A stretch of DNA of 7,110 nucleotides from Bacillota bacterium (GTDB taxonomy: Bacteria > Bacillota_A > Clostridia > DSM-8532): assembly GCA_023424865.1 (NCBI GenBank), contig JAFADM010000232.1, forward strand, positions 1 to 7,110. The letters are read 5' to 3'. Shown one piece after another: positions 1-5,810 of the stretch; within the stretch, counting starts at the first letter, position 1; each line of letters opens with the position of its first letter. Below the pieces are notes generated by a model. The model searched no databases. It saw only the letters and a program-made list of their open reading frames with translations, and was not told the DNA's origin. Made by a program: the position numbers and the translations under genes.

Positions 1-318
1 CAAGCTGAGAAGTATTCTGAAATTTAAGCCAATCCGGATCGCATTCTCTTTTCAAGCTCCCCGCTGAAAGCGGCCCAACCGCCATGCTAAAGCCCCCCGA
101 CTAACGTATTGTGGATCGTCTCTTCCAACCTTATGCTGGACCATTTAAAAAGACCCACTATATTCTATAGAAAAGGAAGACTTATTATGACAGGCCTGAA
201 CCCGCAGAGGCCAATGGGACAGGGCGCTGTTGATATCCAAATATAGAGGTGTTCACTTTTAAGACCGCTTTTTCCTAATCCGACAGATACGGAGCAGGGA
301 AGGAATTAAAAAGGGATA
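1..318. other. Intergenic stretch with no supportable gene
   Basis: All frames of this stretch are broken by stops, and I recognise no protein or RNA family in it. The first 27 bases could be the last eight codons of a plus-strand gene (ending in SEI, then TAA), but a second frame also stays open here, so I cannot choose. A small perfect hairpin (CCGCT, loop GAA, AGCGG) lies at 61-73 and is not followed by a T-run. A 19-codon plus-strand reading frame at 187-246 is preceded by an AAGGAA ribosome-binding-like site. No tRNA T-loop, riboswitch core or insertion-sequence end was seen. Confidence 0.5.
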
Positions 319-345
319 GAAAAAAGGGCCCCATTAGGGCCCTAA
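319..345 (-). terminator. Rho-independent terminator after the M32 carboxypeptidase
   Basis: On the minus strand a perfect 7-bp GC-rich stem (AGGGCCC, 5-base loop TAATG, GGGCCCT) is followed directly by a run of six Ts. It starts about 17 bases past the carboxypeptidase TAG stop. On the plus strand the hairpin is followed by AACTGTC, so it works in one direction only. Confidence 0.9.
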
Positions 346-359
346 CTGTCTCTCCATAC

Positions 360-1856
360 CTATATTCCGTAAATCCTTGAATATTTTGAAGTAAGGTAAT
401 CGGTGTAATAGGACGAATTCAGAGTTTCACCGGTAGCAGACAGCATAAGCTCTTCAGGGGTAAGCATTTTTCCGTAGCGGTGAATTTTATCCGTCATCCA
501 GCTTTTAATCGGCAGAAGCTGCCCTTTCTCAATGAGCCCCTCAAAGTCAGGCAGATCTTTTTTAATACTGTTGAGCAATTGGGCAGCATAAAGATTGCCC
601 AAGGAATAAGAAGGAAAATAGCCGAAGTCTCCGCCGGACCAGTGGATATCCTGCAAGACACCCTGGGCGTCATTGGGAGGCGTAACCCCCAGATACTCCT
701 TGTATTTTGCATTCCACAGCTCGGGCAGCTCGCTGACTGTGCAATTGCCGTTCAACAGGCTTTTTTCAACCTCATAGCGAATCATTATGTGGAGATCATA
801 GGTCATTTCATCCGCGTAAATGCGTATAAGGGACGGCTCCACATGGTTAATGGCGCAGTAGAAGCTCCGCAGGTCCACATTTTTCAAGCTGTCTGGGAAG
901 CGCTGCTTAAGCTCGGGATAATAGCGCTTCCAAAAGGCTTCGCTCCTGCCCACCATATTCTCCCAAAAACGAGACTGGGATTCATGGATGCCGAAGGAAG
1001 CACCGTCATGGAGATTGGTTCCTGCCAGCTCGACAGAAAAATTCTGCTCATACAGTGCGTGGCCGCATTCATGGATGGTGCCGAACAGTGCACCGGTAAA
1101 GTCTTTCTCATTGTAATTGGTCGTAATTCGGACATCACCGTGGGTAATTGAGCAGGAGAAGGGATGAGCGCTTATGTCCAGCCTTCCCGCCTCCTTGTCA
1201 AACCCCAGCTGGTCCAGTATGTATTGGGAGAATTCCTGCTGAGAGGCAATGCTGTAGTTACCCAGCAGAAGATTTTTGTCCGTGTTTTTCCCTGAGCCTC
1301 GAATACGGCGCAAAAGGTCAATATGCTTATCCTTCAAGCTGCCGAATAAAACATCCAGCTGTCTGACGGTCATACCCGGTTCAAACTTATGCAAATGGAC
1401 GTCATACTTATTTTCCTTATAACCAATGTATTCGGACATCTCCTTAAGAAAAGCAACAATTTTCTCAAGATAGGGTTTAAAGGCATTAAAATCCGAATTT
1501 TTTCTTGCATCGGCCCACATGACTTCCGCCTTATTGGTGAGCATAACAAATTCGGTGTATTTATCCCTTGGTATTTTTTTTATGCGATAAAAATTCTCCT
1601 TGGCTTCCCTGTAGGCGGCCTTAATCAATGGATCCGCTTTTTTAAAATGTTCCTCATCACCGTAATAATCAAGAAAACGTTCCATATCCTCGGAGGTGGT
1701 AAGCTTAAAAAGCTCTTCAGATAAATAGCCAATAACTCTTGCATGACTGTCCACACCCTTTTTGGGCATAAGAGTACGCATGTCCCAGGCAAACAGAGAT
1801 ATGCTGCTGTTTAGAGACTGCATTTTTTCAAGATAGGCTTTAAATTCAATATCCAT
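360..1856 (-). CDS. M32-family metallocarboxypeptidase (thermostable carboxypeptidase 1 type)
   Basis: This predicted cytosolic zinc exopeptidase removes C-terminal residues from peptides. The 498-residue length matches the family (about 500). The zinc motif is HECGH at residues 262-266: His262 and His266 would bind metal, Glu263 is the general base, and Glu292 in GIHESQS would be the third ligand. Other M32 landmarks are HPF (231-233) followed by DVRITTNY (241-248), EPSLIRIYADEMTY (340-353), and HWSGGDFGYFPSYSLGN (405-421). The protein has no signal peptide or membrane segment. The ATG start is well supported, with GGGAGGT at 1864-1870 and a 7-base spacer. Many relatives have HEAGH, so the Cys in the motif is a mild variant. 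It reads in the same direction as the upstream operon but has its own candidate promoter and terminator, so it is probably transcribed separately. The family assignment is firm; the physiological substrate is unknown. Confidence 0.96.
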   Translation of the reverse strand: MDIEFKAYLEKMQSLNSSISLFAWDMRTLMPKKGVDSHARVIGYLSEELFKLTTSEDMERFLDYYGDEEHFKKADPLIKAAYREAKENFYRIKKIPRDKYTEFVMLTNKAEVMWADARKNSDFNAFKPYLEKIVAFLKEMSEYIGYKENKYDVHLHKFEPGMTVRQLDVLFGSLKDKHIDLLRRIRGSGKNTDKNLLLGNYSIASQQEFSQYILDQLGFDKEAGRLDISAHPFSCSITHGDVRITTNYNEKDFTGALFGTIHECGHALYEQNFSVELAGTNLHDGASFGIHESQSRFWENMVGRSEAFWKRYYPELKQRFPDSLKNVDLRSFYCAINHVEPSLIRIYADEMTYDLHIMIRYEVEKSLLNGNCTVSELPELWNAKYKEYLGVTPPNDAQGVLQDIHWSGGDFGYFPSYSLGNLYAAQLLNSIKKDLPDFEGLIEKGQLLPIKSWMTDKIHRYGKMLTPEELMLSATGETLNSSYYTDYLTSKYSRIYGI

Positions 1857-1880
1857 TTCAAATACCTCCCTGTTCTCTTT

Positions 1881-1889
1881 ATTCTAGCA
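1881..1889 (-). promoter_or_regulatory. Candidate extended -10 promoter for the M32 carboxypeptidase
   Basis: Read on the minus strand, TGC-TAGAAT (hexamer at 1881-1886, TG at 1888-1889) matches the extended -10 consensus TGn-TATAAT with one mismatch. No good -35 lies 17 bases upstream (CGGATT), as is common for extended -10 promoters. Transcription would begin near 1874, giving an untranslated leader of about 18 bases that holds the ribosome-binding site. The surrounding ATGCTA(G/T)AAT also occurs in the amidohydrolase promoter. Confidence 0.45.
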
Positions 1890-1933
1890 TAAGATGTTAA
1901 TGAAATCCGGCTGGCGGCGACACAATTTTTTTG

Positions 1934-1959
1934 TGTGTCAGCTATCTGTGTCGGCTATC
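1934..1959. repeat. Tandem 13-base duplication between two genes
   Basis: TGTGTCAGCTATC (1934-1946) is followed directly by TGTGTCGGCTATC (1947-1959), identical at 12 of 13 positions. It overlaps a weak inverted repeat, ACACAA-TTTTT-TTGTGT (about 1920-1936). The element lies between the stop of the glycosylase-like gene and the carboxypeptidase promoter. It could be replication slippage or a regulator site. It has no terminator-like T-run after it on the minus strand. Confidence 0.6.
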
Positions 1960-1967
1960 AAGGCGTT

Positions 1968-2738
1968 TTACAAAAAAGTGCTCCGAATAGCCGCAGGAAT
2001 TGAAACCTTAAACTTTCCCCGGCTCCAAAGCCACAGGGGCGTATGAAGATCGATGGGAGTGTACGGCGTGACCTTTAAAACCTCTTCCCAGCGCTTTGCC
2101 ACAAGCTCCTGAACATTGGCCTGTGTCCTTTCCACAGCAGATATAAGGCCCAAATACTCACTTGCCTGGATAATATGAGTATCCGGCGCCACCGTTAAGG
2201 CTTCCTTATCCCTAAAAGACACATCGGTGTATTGGCTCATAACATAAAGCCAGTAGTTCAGTATTTTATTTCCACCAAGGTAGGGATAATCCGGTTTATT
2301 GGAGAGAATATACCCTTTGATGCAGCTCACAGAGCTATGCTGTTCACGGAATAAATTCCTCAAATCTCCGTTAAATTTTTCACATATAGTAGCCGATAAG
2401 CGCCTCCAGATTAAGGGCTGCTTATTAGGCTGTAGCGCCAGCTTATATTTAGTAAGCTTATGTACCAGCTCTTCGTTCGAAAGCTTTAACACCCTGCCGG
2501 GAGAAAAAACCTCACTGGTATCGGGATCAAGATAAGTTCGGCAGGCGCTTTCCCATAATTTATAAGAATTGCGCTGATAATTAAGGGCCATGGGCAGAGT
2601 AAAATAAAGATAATTGTCGTTTGAGCCTTTCTCAAGCCCGGGATTCTCATCCTCGGGCATTTTTTCCCCGCCTAATTGGCCCGCCTTATATAAACACATA
2701 AGCTTATCAACTTTGTCAATGAAAGGAGTATCCTTCAT
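1968..2738 (-). CDS. HhH-GPD DNA-glycosylase-like protein of unknown substrate
   Basis: I do not know a named function for this 256-residue protein. Its second half resembles the helix-hairpin-helix GPD fold of base-excision glycosylases. PYLGGNKILNYWL (152-164) lines up with the LPGVGRKTANVVL hairpin of endonuclease III, placing Lys158 at the catalytic lysine. APDTHII (185-191) matches the conserved aspartate segment (VDTH in relatives), with Asp186 as the candidate catalytic acid. The Lys-Asp gap of 28 exceeds the 18 of endonuclease III and is closer to that recalled for archaeal AGOG. No C-terminal four-cysteine iron-sulphur motif is present. The start is the ATG at 2736-2738: it overlaps the upstream TGA as ATGA and has AAAGGA six bases before it. 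A start eight codons earlier is possible but lies deeper inside tsaB-rimI. The glycosylase reading is inference from motif resemblance. Cotranscription with the t6A genes says little about its role. Confidence 0.72.
   Translation of the reverse strand: MKDTPFIDKVDKLMCLYKAGQLGGEKMPEDENPGLEKGSNDNYLYFTLPMALNYQRNSYKLWESACRTYLDPDTSEVFSPGRVLKLSNEELVHKLTKYKLALQPNKQPLIWRRLSATICEKFNGDLRNLFREQHSSVSCIKGYILSNKPDYPYLGGNKILNYWLYVMSQYTDVSFRDKEALTVAPDTHIIQASEYLGLISAVERTQANVQELVAKRWEEVLKVTPYTPIDLHTPLWLWSRGKFKVSIPAAIRSTFL
2735..2738 (-). promoter_or_regulatory. ATGA stop-start overlap coupling tsaB-rimI to the glycosylase-like gene
   Basis: On the minus strand the last codons of tsaB-rimI read CAA AAA TGA, and the downstream gene starts with the ATG inside AAATGA. 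The ribosome-binding site AAAGGA (2745-2750) lies inside the tsaB-rimI coding sequence, six bases from the start. This is the classic layout for termination-reinitiation coupling. Confidence 0.8.
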
Positions 2739-3886
2739 TTTTGTTCCTTTACCTGCGCCCACATGATAAAGGCATCCTCATGATTATCGGAGTAATACCT
2801 TTTCCGGCGGCCCTTTACTTCAAAGCCAAGGCTCTCATAGAGCCGTATCGCTGCCTCGTTGCCTACCCGAACCTCCAGAGTAAGGAAATTCACTCCCTGC
2901 TTATGCGCCTCGCGGAATAAATCCCTTAAGATTTTACGCCCCAGGCCCTTGCGCCTGAAATCGGGATGCACGGCGATATTGGTAATATGGCCCTCATTGA
3001 GCACCTTCCACATACCGCCGTAGGCGATTACGCTGCCGTTTATTTCAATTACCTTATAGAAAGCATTGGTATTGGCCAGCTCCTCTTCAAACATGCCTCT
3101 GGACCAGGGAACGCCAAAGGACTTGTTCTCGATAATTAAAACCTGCTCCAAATCGCCGTGGGAAAGATTTCTGACAACACCCTCGCTTTTCATGCGCTCA
3201 GCCTGGGAAGGCCTTAAGTAGAAGGGTTCCAAATTAAAAGGACTAAAATCCTCCGCTTTTCCCTGATGGTAGCTTTGCTCCGCAAGAAGGGCTACAGCTG
3301 CTGCACGGGGCATGAAAAGCTCCGGTTCAGCCGAAAATACCCTGTCTGGGAAAAGGGATTCCAGGTACGCTTTATGAAGGGGTGCTCCGTCCCCCACCAA
3401 AAGCAGGGGTTCTCCCGGAGCAAGAACGGAGGAAAGCGTCTCGGCCCACTGATCCACAGGCAATCCCACAGCTTCCCGGACAGCAGCCAGTTTTTGCTCA
3501 CGCCTCCTGTAGAGAGCCGTATAGATCTGGTTATTCCTTGCATCAATCATAGGACAGATGAGACCTGGAAAATCCGGCACCGAATAGGCCAGACTGTCAA
3601 GGGTATTCACACCTATTGCCGGTTTTTGAAGGGCGTAAGCCATTCCCTTTATGGTAACCACCCCGATGCGCAGCCCGGTAAAGGAACCAGGGCCTGCCGA
3701 TACCGCAAATAAATCCACTGCCTCCGGCTTTTTGTCGACAAGGGAAAGCAGCGCCTCCACAAGAGGAATAATCCTGGCCGAATGGTTCTTTCCATTTCTG
3801 GTTGTAAGCTCCATAAGTACGGCCCCGTCCTCAACAAGTGCGCAGGATGCGGGTGCCAGAGAAGTGTCCAGTGCAAGGGTCAGCAT
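2735..3886 (-). CDS. tsaB-rimI: TsaB-RimI fusion: t6A complex subunit joined to N-terminal acetyltransferase
   Basis: Two complete domains are joined in one 383-residue chain. Residues 1 to about 232 are TsaB (YeaZ), with LALDTS at 4-9, AGPGSFTGLRIG at 64-75, and PMIDARNNQIYTALY at 112-126. TsaB is an ASKHA-fold protein that lacks catalysis of its own and scaffolds TsaD and TsaE in making threonylcarbamoyl-adenosine at tRNA position 37. Residues from about 237 are a RimI-type GNAT acetyltransferase. It has NIAVHPDFRRKGLG (303-316), which holds the acetyl-CoA loop RRKGLG, and LEVRVGNEAAIRLYESLGF (337-355). Glu338 and Tyr350 sit where E. coli RimI has its catalytic pair, so both halves look active. 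The reading frame is unbroken, so this is a true fusion. The ATG overlaps the tsaE stop by 7 bases (ATGCTGA). Its nearest ribosome-binding sequence (GAAAGG) is rather distant, so translation probably depends on tsaE. Such fusions are annotated in some Clostridia. Confidence 0.95.
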   Translation of the reverse strand: MLTLALDTSLAPASCALVEDGAVLMELTTRNGKNHSARIIPLVEALLSLVDKKPEAVDLFAVSAGPGSFTGLRIGVVTIKGMAYALQKPAIGVNTLDSLAYSVPDFPGLICPMIDARNNQIYTALYRRREQKLAAVREAVGLPVDQWAETLSSVLAPGEPLLLVGDGAPLHKAYLESLFPDRVFSAEPELFMPRAAAVALLAEQSYHQGKAEDFSPFNLEPFYLRPSQAERMKSEGVVRNLSHGDLEQVLIIENKSFGVPWSRGMFEEELANTNAFYKVIEINGSVIAYGGMWKVLNEGHITNIAVHPDFRRKGLGRKILRDLFREAHKQGVNFLTLEVRVGNEAAIRLYESLGFEVKGRRKRYYSDNHEDAFIMWAQVKEQK

Positions 3887-4326
3887 GATGATACAGCCTG
3901 CCTTTCAATAACAATGATACGTCCGTCTTCCTCGGCACCATTGCGTTCCAATTTTATATGGAGAGTATTTGAGGGAAGAAGCTCAGGGATACGGTCGCCC
4001 CATTCCACAAGGCATACCGCCTGTCCGTCAACATATTCCTCCCATCCGATGGCATAGAGCTCCTCGGGATCATCTACCCGATAAACATCGAAATGGTGCA
4101 GTGTTAAAGGACCTTCATAAGTGTTTACCAAAGTGAAGGTGGGGCTTACCAGATCATCGCTTATACCAAGGCCCAGAGCAATACCCTTGGCCATGGCTGT
4201 TTTTCCGGTCCCCAAATCCCCTTCCAGGCTCACGGCATCACCTGCCTTAAGATGCCTGCCCAGGCTCTCGCCCAGGCTCCGGGTTTCTTCCTCCGAGGCG
4301 GTATGATAAATCTTCGGTATTTCCAT
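3880..4326 (-). CDS. tsaE: TsaE, ATPase subunit of the tRNA t6A37-forming complex
   Basis: TsaE is a small P-loop ATPase that binds the TsaB-TsaD dimer and drives turnover of the t6A reaction. The chain has 148 residues, close to the usual 150. The Walker A motif is EGDLGTGKT (35-43). It is followed by SPTFTLVNTY (61-70), the family segment HFDVYRVDDPEEL (78-90), and VEWGDRIPELLP (107-118), whose Glu-Trp pair is typical. The frame stays open for 12 more codons upstream. The start is placed at 4324-4326 because it has AAGGAG at seven bases' spacing and gives the normal family length. The gene follows the amidohydrolase by 53 bases with no terminator and overlaps tsaB-rimI by 7 bases, so TsaE and TsaB are made together. 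tsaD, often clustered with these genes, is not in this window. Confidence 0.95.
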   Translation of the reverse strand: MEIPKIYHTASEEETRSLGESLGRHLKAGDAVSLEGDLGTGKTAMAKGIALGLGISDDLVSPTFTLVNTYEGPLTLHHFDVYRVDDPEELYAIGWEEYVDGQAVCLVEWGDRIPELLPSNTLHIKLERNGAEEDGRIIVIERQAVSSC

Positions 4327-4333
4327 AGGTAAA

Positions 4334-4339
4334 CTCCTT
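4334..4339 (-). promoter_or_regulatory. Ribosome-binding site that fixes the tsaE start
   Basis: TAAGGAG on the minus strand lies seven bases before the ATG at 4324-4326. It would be inside the coding sequence if the longer reading frame were used, which argues for the shorter protein. Confidence 0.8.
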
Positions 4340-4379
4340 AAGCTTCCTTCCCGGCCTCTCATTCACATGCAAAAGCCTG

Positions 4380-5561
4380 TCACGCATCCTGATTTTCCCA
4401 GACAATTTTGCCGTTAATGACCGTCAGCCTCGTCTTTGTAAGGTAATTAAGGGGATGACCGTCAAAGAGAACCATATCCGCGTCCTTGCCTGCCTCCAGG
4501 CTTCCTACCCGGTCCTCAATGCGGCAGGCTCTGGCAGCGTTAATGGTAACGGACTTCAAGGCCTCCTCCTCCGCCATGCCTTCCCGCACAGCTAATGCTG
4601 CGCATACAAGCAGGTGCTGAAGCGGTACGCAGGGATGATCGCTCATAATGGATACTTCCACACCGCTTTGAGACAGTATGCCGGGGGCCTTCAGGGATTG
4701 GTTGCGAAGCTCAATCTTGGATCGGTCCGTTAACAGGGGGCCAAGGATAACAGGGTAGCCTGCTTCCTTTAAGACATCCGGTATGAGCCATCCTTCGGTG
4801 CAATGCTCCAGAGTCATGTCCAGATTAAACTCCTTGGCAATTCGAATGGCCGTGACAATATCATCCGCCCTGTGGGCATGCGCCTTTACCACAAGCTCCC
4901 GCTTAATAACGGGGAGCAGTGCTTCCAGCTTCATGTCAAACTCGGGACGCTCATTTTCTTCCTTATCCTCTTCATACTCGTTAATGGCCTGAAGATACTC
5001 TTTGGCTTTATAAAGCTGCTCCCGCAGGATGGCAGCGGTTGCCATACGGGTGCTTGGAACCTGATGCTTTTCATGGTAAACCGTCTTCGGGTTTTCACCA
5101 AAGGCGATTTTCATGGCACAGGGCTGCCTGACAACCATCTCGTCGGTTGTTCTGCCATAGGTTTTAAGGGCAACAAACTGCCCCCCTATAACATTGGCGC
5201 TGCCGGGGCCTGTAACAGCCGTGGTAATGCCGTTCTGGCGGGCTTCCTCAAAGGAACGGTCGGCGTGATAAACGCCGTCAAGAGCACGTAACTGGGGGGT
5301 TACCGGATCCGTCATTTCATTGACATCGTCTCCCTCGAAGCCAACGGCATCCTCAATCATACCGATATGGGCATGGGCATCCACAAGACCGGGCAGCAGG
5401 TATTTCCCCCCGGCATCGATAACCGTTTTGCCGGTTTCGTCAAGACCATAGCCGGACATAGGGCCAATACCGGTAATCTTCCCGTTCATTGACTCAATAT
5501 ACCCGGAATCATAGCTTATCCCAGCCATAGTCAGTATTTTTGCGTTTTTTATAATAAGCAT
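4380..5561 (-). CDS. Metal-dependent amidohydrolase, imidazolonepropionase-like (COG1228 type)
   Basis: This is a predicted cytosolic TIM-barrel hydrolase acting on an amide, a cyclic amide or a dipeptide-like substrate. It has 393 residues from the chosen start. The N-terminal beta-sandwich strand (LIIKNAKIL, 2-10) is followed by the metal motif DAHAH (61-65; His63 and His65). Other candidate ligands are His228 and His230 in KAHAH, His253 in LEHC, and Asp308 in SDHP. The C-terminal segment GSLEAGKDADMVLFDG (353-368) closes the sandwich, as in dihydroorotase and imidazolonepropionase relatives. GSANVIGGQ (120-128) marks a subgroup commonly annotated only as amidohydrolase. The longest frame starts with TTG at 5604-5606, but that codon touches the -10 box and would not be transcribed properly. 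The ATG at 5559-5561, with GGAGG four bases before it, is therefore preferred. It is the first gene of the operon with tsaE and tsaB-rimI, with no obvious functional link to tRNA modification. The substrate is undetermined. Confidence 0.92.
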   Translation of the reverse strand: MLIIKNAKILTMAGISYDSGYIESMNGKITGIGPMSGYGLDETGKTVIDAGGKYLLPGLVDAHAHIGMIEDAVGFEGDDVNEMTDPVTPQLRALDGVYHADRSFEEARQNGITTAVTGPGSANVIGGQFVALKTYGRTTDEMVVRQPCAMKIAFGENPKTVYHEKHQVPSTRMATAAILREQLYKAKEYLQAINEYEEDKEENERPEFDMKLEALLPVIKRELVVKAHAHRADDIVTAIRIAKEFNLDMTLEHCTEGWLIPDVLKEAGYPVILGPLLTDRSKIELRNQSLKAPGILSQSGVEVSIMSDHPCVPLQHLLVCAALAVREGMAEEEALKSVTINAARACRIEDRVGSLEAGKDADMVLFDGHPLNYLTKTRLTVINGKIVWENQDA

Positions 5562-5565
5562 AAAA

Positions 5566-5570
5566 CCTCC
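5566..5570 (-). promoter_or_regulatory. Ribosome-binding site that fixes the amidohydrolase start
   Basis: Read on the minus strand, CGGAGG is followed by TTTT and the ATG at 5559-5561. The spacer is short (four bases), but the match to the anti-Shine-Dalgarno sequence is strong, and no comparable site precedes the alternative TTG start. Confidence 0.75.
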
Positions 5571-5605
5571 GCAGAGTCCATTGAATTTTAAAATGAATCT
5601 CTCCA

Positions 5606-5634
5606 ATTATAGCATATCTTTATGGGTGTTGCAG
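5606..5634 (-). promoter_or_regulatory. Promoter of the amidohydrolase-tsaE-tsaB-rimI operon
   Basis: On the minus strand a perfect extended -10, TGC-TATAAT (hexamer 5606-5611, TG at 5613-5614), lies 17 bases from a weak -35, CTGCAA (5629-5634). Transcription should start near 5599, giving an untranslated leader of about 38 bases with the GGAGG site. It is divergent from the WYL regulator promoter, whose -10 is about 100 bases away, so a regulator bound between them could affect both. Confidence 0.7.
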
Positions 5635-5682
5635 CAATCGGGAAAACCGTATCCGGTGGGTTAAATTTATTAATAGCCTCCT

Positions 5683-5705
5683 AACCTGACAGGGCTTGTC
5701 ATATT
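5683..5705 (+). promoter_or_regulatory. Candidate operator 1: AACCTGAC-N7-GTCAtaTT upstream of the WYL gene
   Basis: The left arm, AACCTGAC (5683-5690), and the right arm, GTCATATT (5698-5705), pair at six of eight positions across a 7-base spacer. The inner TGACA-N5-TGTCA is perfect. The site lies seven bases upstream of the TATAAT box. The same left arm and spacer recur in front of the BtrH-like gene with a perfect right arm. A role as a regulator binding site is inference. Confidence 0.55.
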
Positions 5706-5718
5706 CAATTGATATAAT
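5686..5718 (+). promoter_or_regulatory. Promoter of the WYL regulator with overlong spacer
   Basis: A perfect TATAAT lies at 5713-5718. The best -35-like sequence, CTGACA (5686-5691, five of six to consensus), is 21 bases upstream instead of the usual 16-18. At 17 bases the hexamer is CAGGGC, a poor match. TTGTCA (5696-5701) is only 11 bases away. The promoter may therefore be weak unless a bound protein alters the spacing, or it may rely on the -10 alone. The predicted start is near 5725. Confidence 0.55.
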
Positions 5719-5741
5719 GGTACCGTACATGATACCGTACC
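5719..5741 (+). promoter_or_regulatory. Candidate operator 2: GGTACcGTA-CATGA-TACcGTACC dyad at the WYL transcription start
   Basis: Two 9-base arms (5719-5727 and 5733-5741) are inverted repeats with one C:C mismatch around CATGA. The same bases also read as a tandem 12-mer: ATGGTACCGTAC (5717-5728), then ATGATACCGTAC (5729-5740), 11 of 12 identical. The dyad begins directly after the -10 box and covers the predicted start site, where a bound repressor would block transcription. Self-repression by the WYL protein is plausible but unproven. Confidence 0.55.
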
Positions 5742-5801
5742 TGGGACTGCCAAAGCATGAAAAGCAGCTTTAGGTCACTACACCAACCGTATCCGTGCAG
5801 A

Positions 5802-5806
5802 GAGGG
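5802..5806 (+). promoter_or_regulatory. Ribosome-binding site that fixes the WYL regulator start
   Basis: GAGGG lies four bases before the ATG at 5811. The alternative ATG at 5757 has only CCAAAGC before it, with no purine-rich match, and would add an 18-residue tail unlike the family N-terminus. Confidence 0.65.
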
Positions 5807-5810
5807 TAAT

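Noticed and set aside
1..67. End of a plus-strand gene entering from the left
   Set aside because: Two frames stay open at the edge (stopping at 25-27 and 65-67) with only 8 and 21 codons visible; neither shows a recognisable motif, so no call is made.
61..73. Small GC hairpin CCGCT-GAA-AGCGG as part of a riboswitch or terminator
   Set aside because: It has no T-run, and I could find no surrounding conserved riboswitch core. A 5-bp stem of this kind is expected by chance.
480..1151. A 223-codon plus-strand open frame opposite the carboxypeptidase gene
   Set aside because: It lies wholly antisense to a protein with every M32 landmark, has no ribosome-binding site, and its translation resembles no family. 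It is a by-product of codon bias in the real gene.
4803..5291. A 162-codon plus-strand open frame opposite the amidohydrolase
   Set aside because: The minus strand carries the metal ligands and domain order of an amidohydrolase; the plus-strand product has no recognisable motif or start signal.
5562..5606. Longer amidohydrolase starting at TTG 5604-5606
   Set aside because: The TTG shares its last-transcribed edge with the TATAAT box at 5606-5611, upstream of the predicted transcription start, and a strong GGAGG precedes the internal ATG.
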